From Pseudomonadota bacterium (GTDB taxonomy: Bacteria > Pseudomonadota > Gammaproteobacteria > Burkholderiales > Burkholderiaceae_B): a stretch of DNA of 64,000 nucleotides. Positions 25,898 to 34,735 of this stretch are shown here, one piece after another. Numbering within the stretch: position 1 is the first letter of the stretch; the number at the start of each line of letters is the position of its first letter. Both the position numbers and the translations under genes were made by a program. The notes under the pieces are model-generated. The model did not search any database and was not told where the DNA came from. It saw nothing but the letters and a program-made list of their open reading frames with translations. The DNA is taken from the NCBI GenBank assembly GCA_023387815.1, contig JAEWHK010000005.1, positions 10,518 to 74,517 of the forward strand. Reading direction: 5' to 3'.

Positions 25898-28501
25898 CTA
25901 CGGTTGTACTGTCAGATTATTGATTGCTGTGAGCAAATCACGTTTGAATTGCATTTGGGTGCGAGGATTGTCCAGCGCACTGCCACCTAGAATGAAAATA
26001 TCTTCAACACGATCACCCAGCGTCATGACTTTGGCCATTTGCAGATTGATCTGGTGACGCTTGAAGGTGTTGGCAAGTGCATAAAGAATACCAGGACTAT
26101 CCATGGCTGTAATTGATAGACGCCAATACTGACTGTTCTCGTCCGGTAAAAGTTCAATAATCGGCACTAGCGGGAAGGTGCGTGAACGGCGCACGTTTGC
26201 GCCCACCACATATCGGTTACGGTTGAACTTCAGCGGTTCATCCTGATCGGGCAGCGGTTCGTTCAGGCGATTTCGCAGACCATGCTCTATCAGTGGCACA
26301 TTGGACCGGATATCGGCGTCGATGGCAGCACTATCAACGACAAAACTGTCCAGTGCGTAACCCTGTCTGGTGGTATGGATTCGTGCATCCAGAATATCAA
26401 TACGCTGTTCATAGAAATACGAGCAGATCTGCTCAAAAAGGTCAGGGCGGTCATTCACATATACCATGACCTGAATGCCTTCATTGTTTTCCGTAGGTCG
26501 TGCGCGAACCTCGGCGCCTACCTGCGGAAGCATGCGGTAAAGTAGCCTGGTGTGCCAGGCAATATCGCGCGCTTCGTGCCGTAAAAAGTAGGCGACGTCC
26601 AGCGTGTTCCAGAATCGATCGCGATCCTCATCGCTGATTCCTGAAAATCGTACCAGCGCCATGGCTTCATTTTTCCGCTGGGTCAGCACCGATTGCCGGT
26701 CAAAAACGCGACTGCCAAGGGCCAGCAGTGTGTAATTGTACAGATCCTCCAGCAGCTTGCCTTTCCATGCATTCCATACTTTCGGACTGGTGCCTCGAAT
26801 ATCTGCGACGGTCAGCAGATACAGAGCGGTCAGCCTCCTTTCCGTGCGCACAATATCGGCGAACTCCTGAATGACCGAGGGTTCCGACAGATCGCGTTTC
26901 TGGGCAAACGATGACATGGCCAGGTGTTGCTCTACCAGAAACTCGACGAGTTGCCGGTCTTCGGTCTCCAGATTGTGGTCTCTGGCGAACTTGCGCACAT
27001 CGATGGCACCCAGAGTGGAATGGTTGCCGCCACGACCTTTGGCAATGTCATGAAACAGGGCGGCCACATAAAGCAGCCAATGACGGTCCATATCAGCAAT
27101 AAGCCGACTGGCCAGGGGATACTCCTGGGCGTGTTCCGGCATGGTAAAGCGACGGATGTTTCTGATCACCATCAGCGTATGCTGATCAACCGTGTAGACA
27201 TGAAACAGATCATGCTGCATTTGCCCGACGATCTTGCGGAACACCGGAATGTACTGAGGCAGAATACTCAACATGGTCATGCGTCGAAATGCATGGACGA
27301 TGCCGGTGGGCTGCTGCAGAATCTGCAGGAAAAGCCATTTGTTCACGGGATTGCGCCGGAACTGGGCATCGATCCGATGGCGTGAACTCCAGATCAGTCT
27401 TTGCAGCTTGGCTGACATATCGTTGACTTCGGGGTGCTGCTGCATCACCAGGAATGCCTTAAGCAGCAGCTGCGGTTTACGTTCGAAGGCATCGTCGGCA
27501 ACCAGATCTAGCTGCTGACCGACGCGACAGAAGTCTTCGTCTATCATCACGCTGCAGTCTTTGACCGGAAAGAAATGTTCCCGGAAGCTCTGCATCATGA
27601 TATGGCTCATGAGATAGACAATTCGCGCTGCCCAGTAATAGCGCTGCATCAGGACTTCGCCAGGCCGGCGCGCATCTGTTGCCCGGATTTTATAAACCTC
27701 GGCCAGCAGAGGCTGGGTATGAAACAACAGACGATCGTCGCGCTTGCCGGCGAGCATATGCAGGTCGATACGCAAACGTTTGAACGCCTGCTCGGCTTTT
27801 GCACATTTGGCCGCTTCGTCGTGCGTCATGAGGCCGCCGCTGACCAGATCCCGCCAGCTGCCGGAAAGACCCGCCGCACGGCTGATCCACTGGATGGTCT
27901 GCAGATCGCGCAAGGCGCCTGGAGACTCTTTGCAGTTGGGTTCCAGGGAATAGGGGGTCTCGTTGTAGCGCGCGTAGCGCTGCTGCAATTCAAGTTGCTT
28001 TGCCAGAAAAAAGTCCTGTGGACTCAGCTGTTCGCGAAAGCGTGCTTCCAGCGTGTTGACCAGCTTGCGGTTACCCAGGATATAGCGCAGTTCAAGCAAG
28101 GCGGTTTCAATGGTGATGTCACCGGCACTCTCGCTCAGGCAATCGTCTATGGTACGGACACTGTGGCCGATATCGAGACCCAGATCCCACAGCGCAGAGA
28201 CAAAGCGCTCGAGCATGGGTTTTTCATCTTCCTGTGGCGGATGCGCCAGCAGAATGAGCAGGTCAATATCTGAATAGGGATAAAGCTCGCCGCGGCCATA
28301 ACCACCGATGGCGCACAGACTGGATCCGCCGGGCAGAGGAAAACTGGCAACGAGATCCCGCATGGCCTGGTCTGCCTGTTTGCGCAGGGTTATCAGCAGC
28401 GTATCGGGTCTTCCGCGAGAGGCGCGATAGGCTTCCAGAGCCTGGGCCTTTTGCTCGTTCAGTCGATTTCGAATCGCGATGGCCGGGCTGACGGTGTTCA
28501 T
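25898..28501 (-). CDS. glnD: bifunctional uridylyltransferase/uridylyl-removing enzyme GlnD
   Basis: An 867-residue nitrogen sensor that uridylylates and deuridylylates PII proteins according to glutamine level. The nucleotidyltransferase motif GGYGRGELYPYSDIDLLIL with its DxD is at residues 66-84; the HD hydrolase motif ALFHDIAKGRGGNHS lies near 475-490; two C-terminal ACT domains, near 685-760 and 795-867, would bind glutamine. Full length and intact. It lies 35 bases after map, a common proteobacterial pairing. Confidence 0.95.
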   Translation of the reverse strand: MNTVSPAIAIRNRLNEQKAQALEAYRASRGRPDTLLITLRKQADQAMRDLVASFPLPGGSSLCAIGGYGRGELYPYSDIDLLILLAHPPQEDEKPMLERFVSALWDLGLDIGHSVRTIDDCLSESAGDITIETALLELRYILGNRKLVNTLEARFREQLSPQDFFLAKQLELQQRYARYNETPYSLEPNCKESPGALRDLQTIQWISRAAGLSGSWRDLVSGGLMTHDEAAKCAKAEQAFKRLRIDLHMLAGKRDDRLLFHTQPLLAEVYKIRATDARRPGEVLMQRYYWAARIVYLMSHIMMQSFREHFFPVKDCSVMIDEDFCRVGQQLDLVADDAFERKPQLLLKAFLVMQQHPEVNDMSAKLQRLIWSSRHRIDAQFRRNPVNKWLFLQILQQPTGIVHAFRRMTMLSILPQYIPVFRKIVGQMQHDLFHVYTVDQHTLMVIRNIRRFTMPEHAQEYPLASRLIADMDRHWLLYVAALFHDIAKGRGGNHSTLGAIDVRKFARDHNLETEDRQLVEFLVEQHLAMSSFAQKRDLSEPSVIQEFADIVRTERRLTALYLLTVADIRGTSPKVWNAWKGKLLEDLYNYTLLALGSRVFDRQSVLTQRKNEAMALVRFSGISDEDRDRFWNTLDVAYFLRHEARDIAWHTRLLYRMLPQVGAEVRARPTENNEGIQVMVYVNDRPDLFEQICSYFYEQRIDILDARIHTTRQGYALDSFVVDSAAIDADIRSNVPLIEHGLRNRLNEPLPDQDEPLKFNRNRYVVGANVRRSRTFPLVPIIELLPDENSQYWRLSITAMDSPGILYALANTFKRHQINLQMAKVMTLGDRVEDIFILGGSALDNPRTQMQFKRDLLTAINNLTVQP

Positions 28502-28536
28502 GGTGTTCCTTGGAGCAGCGCGGGGCCTGAATGGAC

Positions 28537-29340
28537 TCAGGGCAGACTCTTGACAAACGCCGGCGGCGCGGGCATGCCCGGAGAGCGGGTGAGGATATCA
28601 TAGCCGCTATCGGTCACGATCAGCGTGTGCTCCCATTGCGCGGACAGACTGTGGTCACGCGTTACAACGGTCCACTGGTCTGCCAGTACTTTAGTATCCC
28701 GGCGGCCCGCATTGATCATGGGCTCAATGGTGAAAACCATGCCTTTTTCCAGTCTGACGCCTTCACCGGGTTTGCCGTAGTGCAGCACTTGCGGATCTTC
28801 ATGGAAGCGCTGGCCAATTCCGTGCCCACAATACTCCCGCACGACCGAAAAGCCGTTACCTTCCGCATGCTTCTGGATGGCGTGGCCGATGTCGCCCAGC
28901 GTTGCTCCGGGCTTAACCTGTTCGATGCCCAGCCACATGCATTCGTAGGTGATATCGGTCAGGCGACGGGCCAGAATGGAGGGTTCGCCTACATAAAACA
29001 TGCGACTGGTGTCGCCAAACCAGCCATCCCGGATAACGGTGACATCAATATTAAGGACGTCTGAAGCCTTGAGTTTTTTGTCGCCGGGAATGCCATGACA
29101 GATGACATGATTGACGGATGTACAGACGGCACCGGTAAAAGGAGGGTAGCCGGGCGGCTGATAGCCGATGGTGGCCGATTCAACGCCGATTTCATTCATG
29201 AAATCCAGGCAGATCTGATTGAGTTCTCCGGTTGTGACTCCCGGTTTGATGAAAGGCGCGACATGATCGAGCACCCTGGCCGCATCTTCGCAGGCCGTTC
29301 GCATTGCTTTAATATCTTCCTGATTCGTCAGAGTTGCCAT
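28537..29340 (-). CDS. map: type I methionine aminopeptidase
   Basis: A 267-residue dinuclear metal enzyme removing the N-terminal Met of nascent proteins. The family pattern is clear: VNHVICHGIPG (substrate His), LNIDVTVIRDGWFGDTSRMF (two Asp ligands), GHGIGQRFHEDPQV (His ligand), FTIEPMIN (Glu ligand) and WTVVTRDHSLSAQWEHT (final Glu ligand). It is the first gene of a minus-strand operon and faces rpsB, as in E. coli. Confidence 0.96.
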   Translation of the reverse strand: MATLTNQEDIKAMRTACEDAARVLDHVAPFIKPGVTTGELNQICLDFMNEIGVESATIGYQPPGYPPFTGAVCTSVNHVICHGIPGDKKLKASDVLNIDVTVIRDGWFGDTSRMFYVGEPSILARRLTDITYECMWLGIEQVKPGATLGDIGHAIQKHAEGNGFSVVREYCGHGIGQRFHEDPQVLHYGKPGEGVRLEKGMVFTIEPMINAGRRDTKVLADQWTVVTRDHSLSAQWEHTLIVTDSGYDILTRSPGMPAPPAFVKSLP

Positions 29341-29374
29341 AAGTGCTTGAGTAAATAAGTAAAATAATAGTAGA

Positions 29375-29380
29375 ATTATA
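29375..29380 (-). promoter_or_regulatory. -10 box for the map-glnD operon
   Basis: A perfect TATAAT on the minus strand, 35 bases upstream of the map ATG, gives a leader of about 30 bases. The -35 region at the proper spacing is poor (CGGCAA), so the call is tentative. Confidence 0.35.
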
Positions 29381-29461
29381 GGCTTTCCCGGATTTGTTTG
29401 CCGAGTCTTTGCCTGGTTGTGGTAGTTTTACTGTACAGCCTGGTTGATTTGCTGACTATAT

Positions 29462-29491
29462 GTAGAGAGTTAATGCGTAGAGAGTTAATGC
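29462..29491 (+). repeat. 15-bp tandem repeat, two copies
   Basis: GTAGAGAGTTAATGC is repeated exactly twice head to tail and followed by a partial third copy (GTA). It sits upstream of a TATAAA box, and the second TTAATG could act as the -35 element. Confidence 0.85.
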
Positions 29492-29685
29492 GTATAAAGC
29501 GCGCAGAAACACAATGCGTAGGAGCACAACGCGGGAAACAGAACGGGGTGATGAAAACCCTGTTTCTGAAGCTGTTGTTTATATAGCGTTTTTTGAATAG
29601 CGCGCCGTTTTTCCTAGGGTGTTGATTATATACAACAAAATCAATATCAAAGCGGTGCAGGAACCTAACCCTCTGGAGTTATAAC

Positions 29686-30435
29686 ATGTCTTTAATGCGT
29701 GAAATGCTTGAAGCTGGTGTGCACTTTGGCCACCAGACCCGTTACTGGAACCCAAAAATGTCTCAGTACATTTTCGGTCATCGTAACAAAATCCATATTA
29801 TCAATCTTGAAAAAACGGTCGCCAGCTTCCTGGAAGCGCAAAAATTTGCGCGCCAGACTGCAGCTCGCGGTGGCAATATCCTGTTCGTTGGCACAAAACG
29901 CGCAGCCCGCGAAATCGTAGCAGAAGAAGCTGCACGCTGCGGTATGCCTTTCGTCGATAGCCGCTGGCTCGGCGGTATGATGACCAACTTCAAAACGGTC
30001 AAAACGTCCATCAAACGTCTGAAAGACATGGAAGCGGCTGTTGCTGATGGCAGCAAAGAGCGCATGAGCAAGAAAGAAGCTCTCATGTTTGATCGTGAAC
30101 TGGACAAGCTGAACAAATCCATTGGTGGTATCAAAGATATGAACACGCTGCCTGACGCGCTGTTCGTGATTGACGTCGGATACCACAAAATTGCCATTCA
30201 GGAAGCCCGCACACTGGGTATTCCTGTGATCGCTGTTGTAGATACCAACCATTCTCCTGATGGCATTGATTACATCATTCCTGGTAATGATGACTCTGCC
30301 AAAGCCATCGCTCTGTATGCCAAAGGCATTGCAGATGCGGTCCAGGAAGGTCGTGAGCAGAACCTGAACGGTGTGGTTGAAACCATCGTTGAAGGCGAAG
30401 AAGAGTTCGTCGAAGAAGTGCCAGAAAGCAACTAA
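29686..30435 (+). CDS. rpsB: 30S ribosomal protein S2
   Basis: A 249-residue small-subunit ribosomal protein. It begins MSLMREMLEAGVHFGHQTR and contains NPKMSQYIFGHRNKIHIINL and RWLGGMMTNFKTVK, all S2 hallmarks; an acidic tail EGEEEFVEEVPESN ends it. The ATG at 29686 follows CTGGAGTT. It opens a long essential-gene cluster and is followed after 183 bases by tsf. Confidence 0.97.
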   Translation: MSLMREMLEAGVHFGHQTRYWNPKMSQYIFGHRNKIHIINLEKTVASFLEAQKFARQTAARGGNILFVGTKRAAREIVAEEAARCGMPFVDSRWLGGMMTNFKTVKTSIKRLKDMEAAVADGSKERMSKKEALMFDRELDKLNKSIGGIKDMNTLPDALFVIDVGYHKIAIQEARTLGIPVIAVVDTNHSPDGIDYIIPGNDDSAKAIALYAKGIADAVQEGREQNLNGVVETIVEGEEEFVEEVPESN

Positions 30436-30540
30436 GCTTTTCCGGCAGTCCAATGCGTCCGTCCCTGACGGGCGCGTTCGCCACAAATGCAGCCCCGATT
30501 GACGTCAGCATGTCATCCGCTGCTGCTACCCTTATCAATC

Positions 30541-30571
30541 TCAGCGGCGCCGGCTGGTTCCGCGCCGCTGA
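30541..30571 (+). terminator. intercistronic hairpin between rpsB and tsf
   Basis: TCAGCGGCGC (30541-30550) pairs perfectly with GCGCCGCTGA (30562-30571), loop of 11 bases, followed by a short pyrimidine tract TCTTTCC. It could partly terminate transcription or protect the rpsB mRNA end, so lowering tsf expression relative to rpsB; the weak U-tract argues for incomplete termination. Confidence 0.5.
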
Positions 30572-30618
30572 TCTTTCCTGCCCGGCAGGATTGTTTACTA
30601 AATTTAACTGGAGTTATC

Positions 30619-31494
30619 ATGGCTGAGATTACCGCCTCAATGGTCAAAGAGTTACGCGAAAAAACTGACGCCCCCATGATGGAATGCAAAAAAGCCCTGT
30701 CAGAAGCTGAAGGGGATATGGCACGTGCAGAAGAAATCCTGCGTGTCAAACTGGGCAGCAAAGCCAGCAAGGCGGCTTCACGCGTGACAGCAGAGGGCCT
30801 GATCGGTCTTTACGTCGCTCCTGATGCCAAAACCGGCGCCGTGGTTGAAGTCAACTGCGAAACAGACTTCGTTGCCAAAAACGAAGACTTCATCAACTTC
30901 GTCAACAGTGTTGCTCAGCTGATTTCCGAGAAAAACCCTGCTGATGTAGCCGCTCTGGCTGAACTGCCAATGGGTGAGGGCACGGTTGAATCCACACGTG
31001 CTGCACTGGTTGGTAAAGTGGGTGAAAACATGGCAATTCGCCGCTTCACACGTTTCGAAACCGAAGATCAGCTGGCCAGCTACGTACACGGTGGCCGTAT
31101 CGGTGTTCTGGTTGATTTCAAAGGTGATGCAGAAGTCGGTAAAGACCTGGCTATGCACGTTGCCGCAACAAAACCCAAGGCACTGGATGCGTCCGGCGTT
31201 GCCCCTGCCGATATCGAAGCAGAACGTTCTGTTGCTGAGCAGAAAGCCGCAGAATCCGGCAAGCCTGCAGAAATCGTTGCAAAAATGGTTGAAGGCTCAG
31301 TAGCCAAATTCCTGAAAGAAGTGACACTGCTGAACCAGCCTTTCGTTAAAAACGACAAACAAAGCGTCGAACAGATGCTGAAAGAGAAAAAAGCCGGTAT
31401 CAACCGTTTCTCTCTGTTCGTCGTCGGTGAAGGCATCGAGAAAAAAGTGACCGATTTCGCAGCGGAAGTTGCCGCAGCGGCAGCCGGAAACTGA
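30619..31494 (+). CDS. tsf: translation elongation factor Ts
   Basis: A 291-residue guanine nucleotide exchange factor for EF-Tu. The start MAEITASMVKELREK and the TDAPMMECKKAL motif are family hallmarks, followed by the paired core subdomains with VEVNCETDFVAKNEDF. The ATG at 30619 follows CTGGAGTT; a longer in-frame reading from 30487 passes through the intercistronic hairpin and is rejected. Confidence 0.97.
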   Translation: MAEITASMVKELREKTDAPMMECKKALSEAEGDMARAEEILRVKLGSKASKAASRVTAEGLIGLYVAPDAKTGAVVEVNCETDFVAKNEDFINFVNSVAQLISEKNPADVAALAELPMGEGTVESTRAALVGKVGENMAIRRFTRFETEDQLASYVHGGRIGVLVDFKGDAEVGKDLAMHVAATKPKALDASGVAPADIEAERSVAEQKAAESGKPAEIVAKMVEGSVAKFLKEVTLLNQPFVKNDKQSVEQMLKEKKAGINRFSLFVVGEGIEKKVTDFAAEVAAAAAGN

Positions 31495-31598
31495 TTCTTC
31501 GAATCGACTTCCCTTCGCGCAGTCCTGTCAGCCCTTTTACCAGCGCAGGACCGCAGCGTCATTTGCCGGACAGCAGGCCATGCCTGTCTGTTCGTCCC

Positions 31599-31626
31599 AA
31601 GAATCCCCTTTTCAGGGGATTCTTTT
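31599..31626 (+). terminator. intrinsic terminator between tsf and pyrH
   Basis: AAGAATCCCCT (31599-31609) pairs perfectly with AGGGGATTCTT (31614-31624-range), tetraloop TTTC, and ends in a run of T. This ends the rpsB-tsf transcript and implies a separate promoter for pyrH-frr. Confidence 0.8.
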
Positions 31627-31693
31627 TGAATTCCGGAATTGTGATTGCCAGAGTGGTTACAATAGCGTGTCAATTTTCTAAGGTAGTTCGGCC

Positions 31694-32407
31694 ATGAGCA
31701 GCAAATATAAGCGTGTGCTTTTAAAACTTTCGGGTGAAGCGTTAATGGGCGAAGATGCCTATGGGATTAACCGCGCGACCATTAACCGGATGACGGGCGA
31801 AATCGCCGAAGTCTCAAAAATGGGTGTAGAGCTGGCCATCGTTATCGGAGGCGGCAACATTTTCCGTGGTGTGGCCCCCGGTGCCCAGGGCATGGATCGC
31901 GCCACAGCCGATTATATGGGTATGATGGCAACCGTCATGAATGCGCTGGCCCTGCAGGACGCGCTCAAGGCACATGGCGTGGTGACCCGGGTTCAGTCTG
32001 CGCTCAATATTGATCAGGTCATCGAGCCCTATATTCGTCCGAAAGCGTTGCGCTACCTGGAAGAGAAGAAAGTTGTGATCTTTGCCGCAGGTACGGGCAA
32101 TCCTTTCTTCACAACCGACACGGCAGCTGCGCTGCGTGGCGCCGAGATCGGTGCAGAAATCGTCCTGAAGGCAACCAAGGTAGACGGCGTGTATTCGGCC
32201 GATCCCAACAAGGACCCCACTGCAACCCGTTATTCACGGATCAGTTTTGACGAAGTGATTACACGCCGCCTGGAAATCATGGACGCCACCGCATTTGCGT
32301 TATGTCGCGATCAGAAACTGCCCATCAAGGTATTCTCCATCAATAAAACCGGTGCGCTGGCCCGCGCAATTTGCGGTGAAGACGAAGGCACACTGGTTCA
32401 CGTATAA
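31694..32407 (+). CDS. pyrH: uridylate kinase
   Basis: A 237-residue bacterial UMP kinase making UDP. It shows RVLLKLSGEALMG at the N terminus, the IVIGGGNIFRG nucleotide loop and VLKATKVDGVYSADPNKDP, as in the amino-acid-kinase family. It follows the tsf terminator and is 9 bases before frr. Confidence 0.96.
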   Translation: MSSKYKRVLLKLSGEALMGEDAYGINRATINRMTGEIAEVSKMGVELAIVIGGGNIFRGVAPGAQGMDRATADYMGMMATVMNALALQDALKAHGVVTRVQSALNIDQVIEPYIRPKALRYLEEKKVVIFAAGTGNPFFTTDTAAALRGAEIGAEIVLKATKVDGVYSADPNKDPTATRYSRISFDEVITRRLEIMDATAFALCRDQKLPIKVFSINKTGALARAICGEDEGTLVHV

Positions 32408-32416
32408 AGGAAAATC

Positions 32417-32977
32417 ATGAGTATCCCCGAAGTACAGAAGTCGGCCGAAAGCCGCATGAACAAGTCGCTGGACACGCTGAAGACAAATCTGGCCAAAATT
32501 CGTACTGGCCGTGCCCACGCAGGTATTCTCGATCATGTCACGGTCGACTACTATGGATCACAGGTGCCGGTCAGTCAGGTGGCAGCTGTTAACGTGATCG
32601 ACGCAAGAACACTCAGCGTTCAACCCTGGGAAAAACAAATGGCGGGTCCGCTGGAAAAGGCCATTCGTGAGTCTGATCTGGGCCTGAACCCTGTTTCCAT
32701 GGGTGAAAATATCCGTGTGCCCATGCCAGCCCTCACTGAGGAACGCCGTCGCGATCTGGCAAAAGTGGTGAAAAGCGAAGGCGAAGACGCCAAAATCGCC
32801 GTGCGTAATTTGCGTCGCGATGCCAACGACAGTTTCAAAAAACTGCTCAAGGACAAGGAAATCTCCGAAGACGATGAGCGTCGCGCTCAGGATGTTATTC
32901 AGAAACTGACAGACCGCTTTGTTGCCGAAATCGATAAAATCGTGACGCAGAAAGAAGCTGAAATCATGACGGTCTGA
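32417..32977 (+). CDS. frr: ribosome recycling factor
   Basis: A 186-residue protein that, with EF-G, splits terminated ribosomes. Family features are KSLDTLKTNLAKIRTGRAHAG near residues 18-37, VDYYGSQVPVSQVA, and the C-terminal helix ending DRFVAEIDKIVTQKEAEIM. A strong AAAGGAAAA site precedes the ATG. It lies between pyrH and uppS as in most proteobacteria. Confidence 0.96.
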   Translation: MSIPEVQKSAESRMNKSLDTLKTNLAKIRTGRAHAGILDHVTVDYYGSQVPVSQVAAVNVIDARTLSVQPWEKQMAGPLEKAIRESDLGLNPVSMGENIRVPMPALTEERRRDLAKVVKSEGEDAKIAVRNLRRDANDSFKKLLKDKEISEDDERRAQDVIQKLTDRFVAEIDKIVTQKEAEIMTV

Positions 32978-33026
32978 TTTGCGGGCCCTTTTTCCGGTAC
33001 CGTTTTATAACTGAATAGATCACCTC

Positions 33027-33794
33027 ATGAGTCAAAGTTCCACACTCTCTGTGCCCGATACCGGTCATCTTCCCAGACATATTGCCATTATCATGGACGG
33101 GAACGGGCGCTGGGCCACCAAACGTTTCCTGCCGCGCACGGCAGGGCACGCCAAAGGCGTACAGGCGGTGCGCCGCGTCGTGGAATATTGTGGCAGCAAA
33201 GGGATTGATTATCTGACGCTGTTTGCGTTCAGTTCAGAGAACTGGCGCAGACCCAAAGAGGAAGTCACGCTGCTCATGAAGCTGTTCGTACAGGCGCTGG
33301 AAAAGGAAGTGTCGCGCCTGAACAGCAACCAGGTCAGATTGCGGGTGGTCGGCGATCTCTCGCCGTTTGAGCCGTATTTGCAGAAGCTCATCCGCGAGGC
33401 CGAAGCCACCACCAGTGCCAATACCGGTTTGACGCTGACCATCGCAGCCAATTACGGTGGCCGCTGGGACATTCTTCAGGCCATGCGTGCCATGATGCAG
33501 GACGAGCCCGGCCTGGCCGGCGATCCCTCAGCCATTTCAGAAGAAAAGCTCAGCAAATACCTGTGCATGAACTGGGCGCCAGAACCGGATCTGTTCATTC
33601 GAACCGGTGGCGAAAGCCGGATTTCCAATTTCCTGGTGTGGCAACTGGCCTACACCGAACTTTATTTCACTGATTGTTACTGGCCCGACTTTGGCAGCAA
33701 GGACATGGATCGCGCGCTTGAGTGGTATCGTGGCCGTGAACGCCGCTTTGGGCGCACCAGTGCCCAGATTGCTGACGAGTCTCCATTTGCCTGA
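33027..33794 (+). CDS. uppS: undecaprenyl diphosphate synthase
   Basis: A 255-residue cis-prenyltransferase producing the C55 carrier for peptidoglycan. HIAIIMDGNGRWA contains the catalytic Asp24, followed by GHAKGVQAVRRVVEYC and LTLFAFSSENWRRP; the C-terminal DLFIRTGGESRISNFLVWQ and ELYFTDCYWPDF are the substrate-binding regions. It overlaps nothing and is followed after 10 bases by cdsA. Confidence 0.96.
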   Translation: MSQSSTLSVPDTGHLPRHIAIIMDGNGRWATKRFLPRTAGHAKGVQAVRRVVEYCGSKGIDYLTLFAFSSENWRRPKEEVTLLMKLFVQALEKEVSRLNSNQVRLRVVGDLSPFEPYLQKLIREAEATTSANTGLTLTIAANYGGRWDILQAMRAMMQDEPGLAGDPSAISEEKLSKYLCMNWAPEPDLFIRTGGESRISNFLVWQLAYTELYFTDCYWPDFGSKDMDRALEWYRGRERRFGRTSAQIADESPFA

Positions 33795-33804
33795 GGGAGG
33801 GTAC

Positions 33805-34695
33805 ATGTTACTGCAGCGAGTCGTTACCGCCGTTGTTTTATTGGTCGTCCTGCTGCTGGTCAGCGTGTTTCTTCCACCAGTCTGGTTCCGGCTGTTTATG
33901 GCGCTCTCAAGTGCCCTGGTCATATGGGAATGGTTACGCATCGCCACTTTGACCTCCCGTACTGCCGCAGCAGCTGCCGGGGTTTATTTTATTATCGCAG
34001 CTGGCGTGGCGATCACTGGTTTTGATGATGCCCTCGCAACCACAGGCTCTGCTGTGGCAGCCTATCCCTCGCGCGCTGCCTGGATTGATCCGCTGGCGTC
34101 TGTTCTGGGCGTTCTGGGCCTGCTATTCTGGACCATCATGGCCCCGCTGAGTCTGAGTCACGCGGATACGCAGCGCTCGCCGCGCAGTCTCATCAGTCTT
34201 GGCGCCGGTATTGTTGTGACTGCGGCCAGTGCACTTGGTCTCTCCATGCTGCATCAGCAATACGGAGCCTGGTTCATTTTTTCTTTTCTTGGCGTCATTT
34301 GGTGTGCCGACACTTTCGCCTATTTTGGTGGGAAACGGTTCGGCGGACCGCGGCTGGCCCCTACAATCAGCCCAGGGAAAACGCGTTCCGGCGCGCTATG
34401 CGGCCTGATTGCGGCGGTGGCCTGGATCGGGATCACGCTTTTCATCGGAGACAGTTTTGCGGCCTATCTGCATCAGTACGTTCCTGCTATTCTGGTGCTC
34501 CTCGGTGGCGCCTTGCTGGGTATCTATTCCATGATCGGCGACCTGTATGAGTCTTTGATCAAACGACGTGCGTCAGTCAAGGACTCCAGCAATCTGCTTC
34601 CCGGGCATGGTGGTGTGTGGGATCGGTTCGATTCCATCCTGTCTGTAACACCCGTCGTGCTCTGTCTGTGGCTGTTTATCCGCCATTTTTACTAA
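33805..34695 (+). CDS. cdsA: phosphatidate cytidylyltransferase
   Basis: A 296-residue polytopic membrane enzyme making CDP-diacylglycerol. The C-terminal signature reads SLIKRRASVKDSSNLLPGHG then GVWDRFDSI, matching the CDS family pattern. The ATG at 33805 follows GGGAGGG closely and gives a hydrophobic start MLLQRVVTAVVLLVVLLLV; an upstream in-frame reading would overlap uppS by almost 200 bases and is rejected. Confidence 0.94.
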   Translation: MLLQRVVTAVVLLVVLLLVSVFLPPVWFRLFMALSSALVIWEWLRIATLTSRTAAAAAGVYFIIAAGVAITGFDDALATTGSAVAAYPSRAAWIDPLASVLGVLGLLFWTIMAPLSLSHADTQRSPRSLISLGAGIVVTAASALGLSMLHQQYGAWFIFSFLGVIWCADTFAYFGGKRFGGPRLAPTISPGKTRSGALCGLIAAVAWIGITLFIGDSFAAYLHQYVPAILVLLGGALLGIYSMIGDLYESLIKRRASVKDSSNLLPGHGGVWDRFDSILSVTPVVLCLWLFIRHFY

Positions 34696-34735
34696 CGGCG
34701 TCTTCGATCGTCTCTTTTCCCGGAACAGAAGGTTC

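Larger units (their letters stand above)
29341..29685. other. 345-base intergenic region between map and rpsB
   Basis: No gene is supported here. It holds the map -10 box, two exact tandem copies of GTAGAGAGTTAATGC (29462-29476 and 29477-29491), a weak TTAATG-N17-TATAAA promoter candidate ending at 29498, a hairpin GAAACAG/CTGTTTC (29535-29541 and 29560-29566), and an inverted TTGATT/AATCAA pair (29622-29644). The last 180 bases would be the rpsB leader, where S2 autoregulation acts in other bacteria. Confidence 0.5.

Noticed and set aside
29398..29586. Possible 62-residue reading frame in the map-rpsB gap, containing a repeated RELMR segment
   Set aside because: Starts with TTG without a ribosome site, overlaps the promoter candidates, and the repeat is better explained as a DNA tandem repeat.
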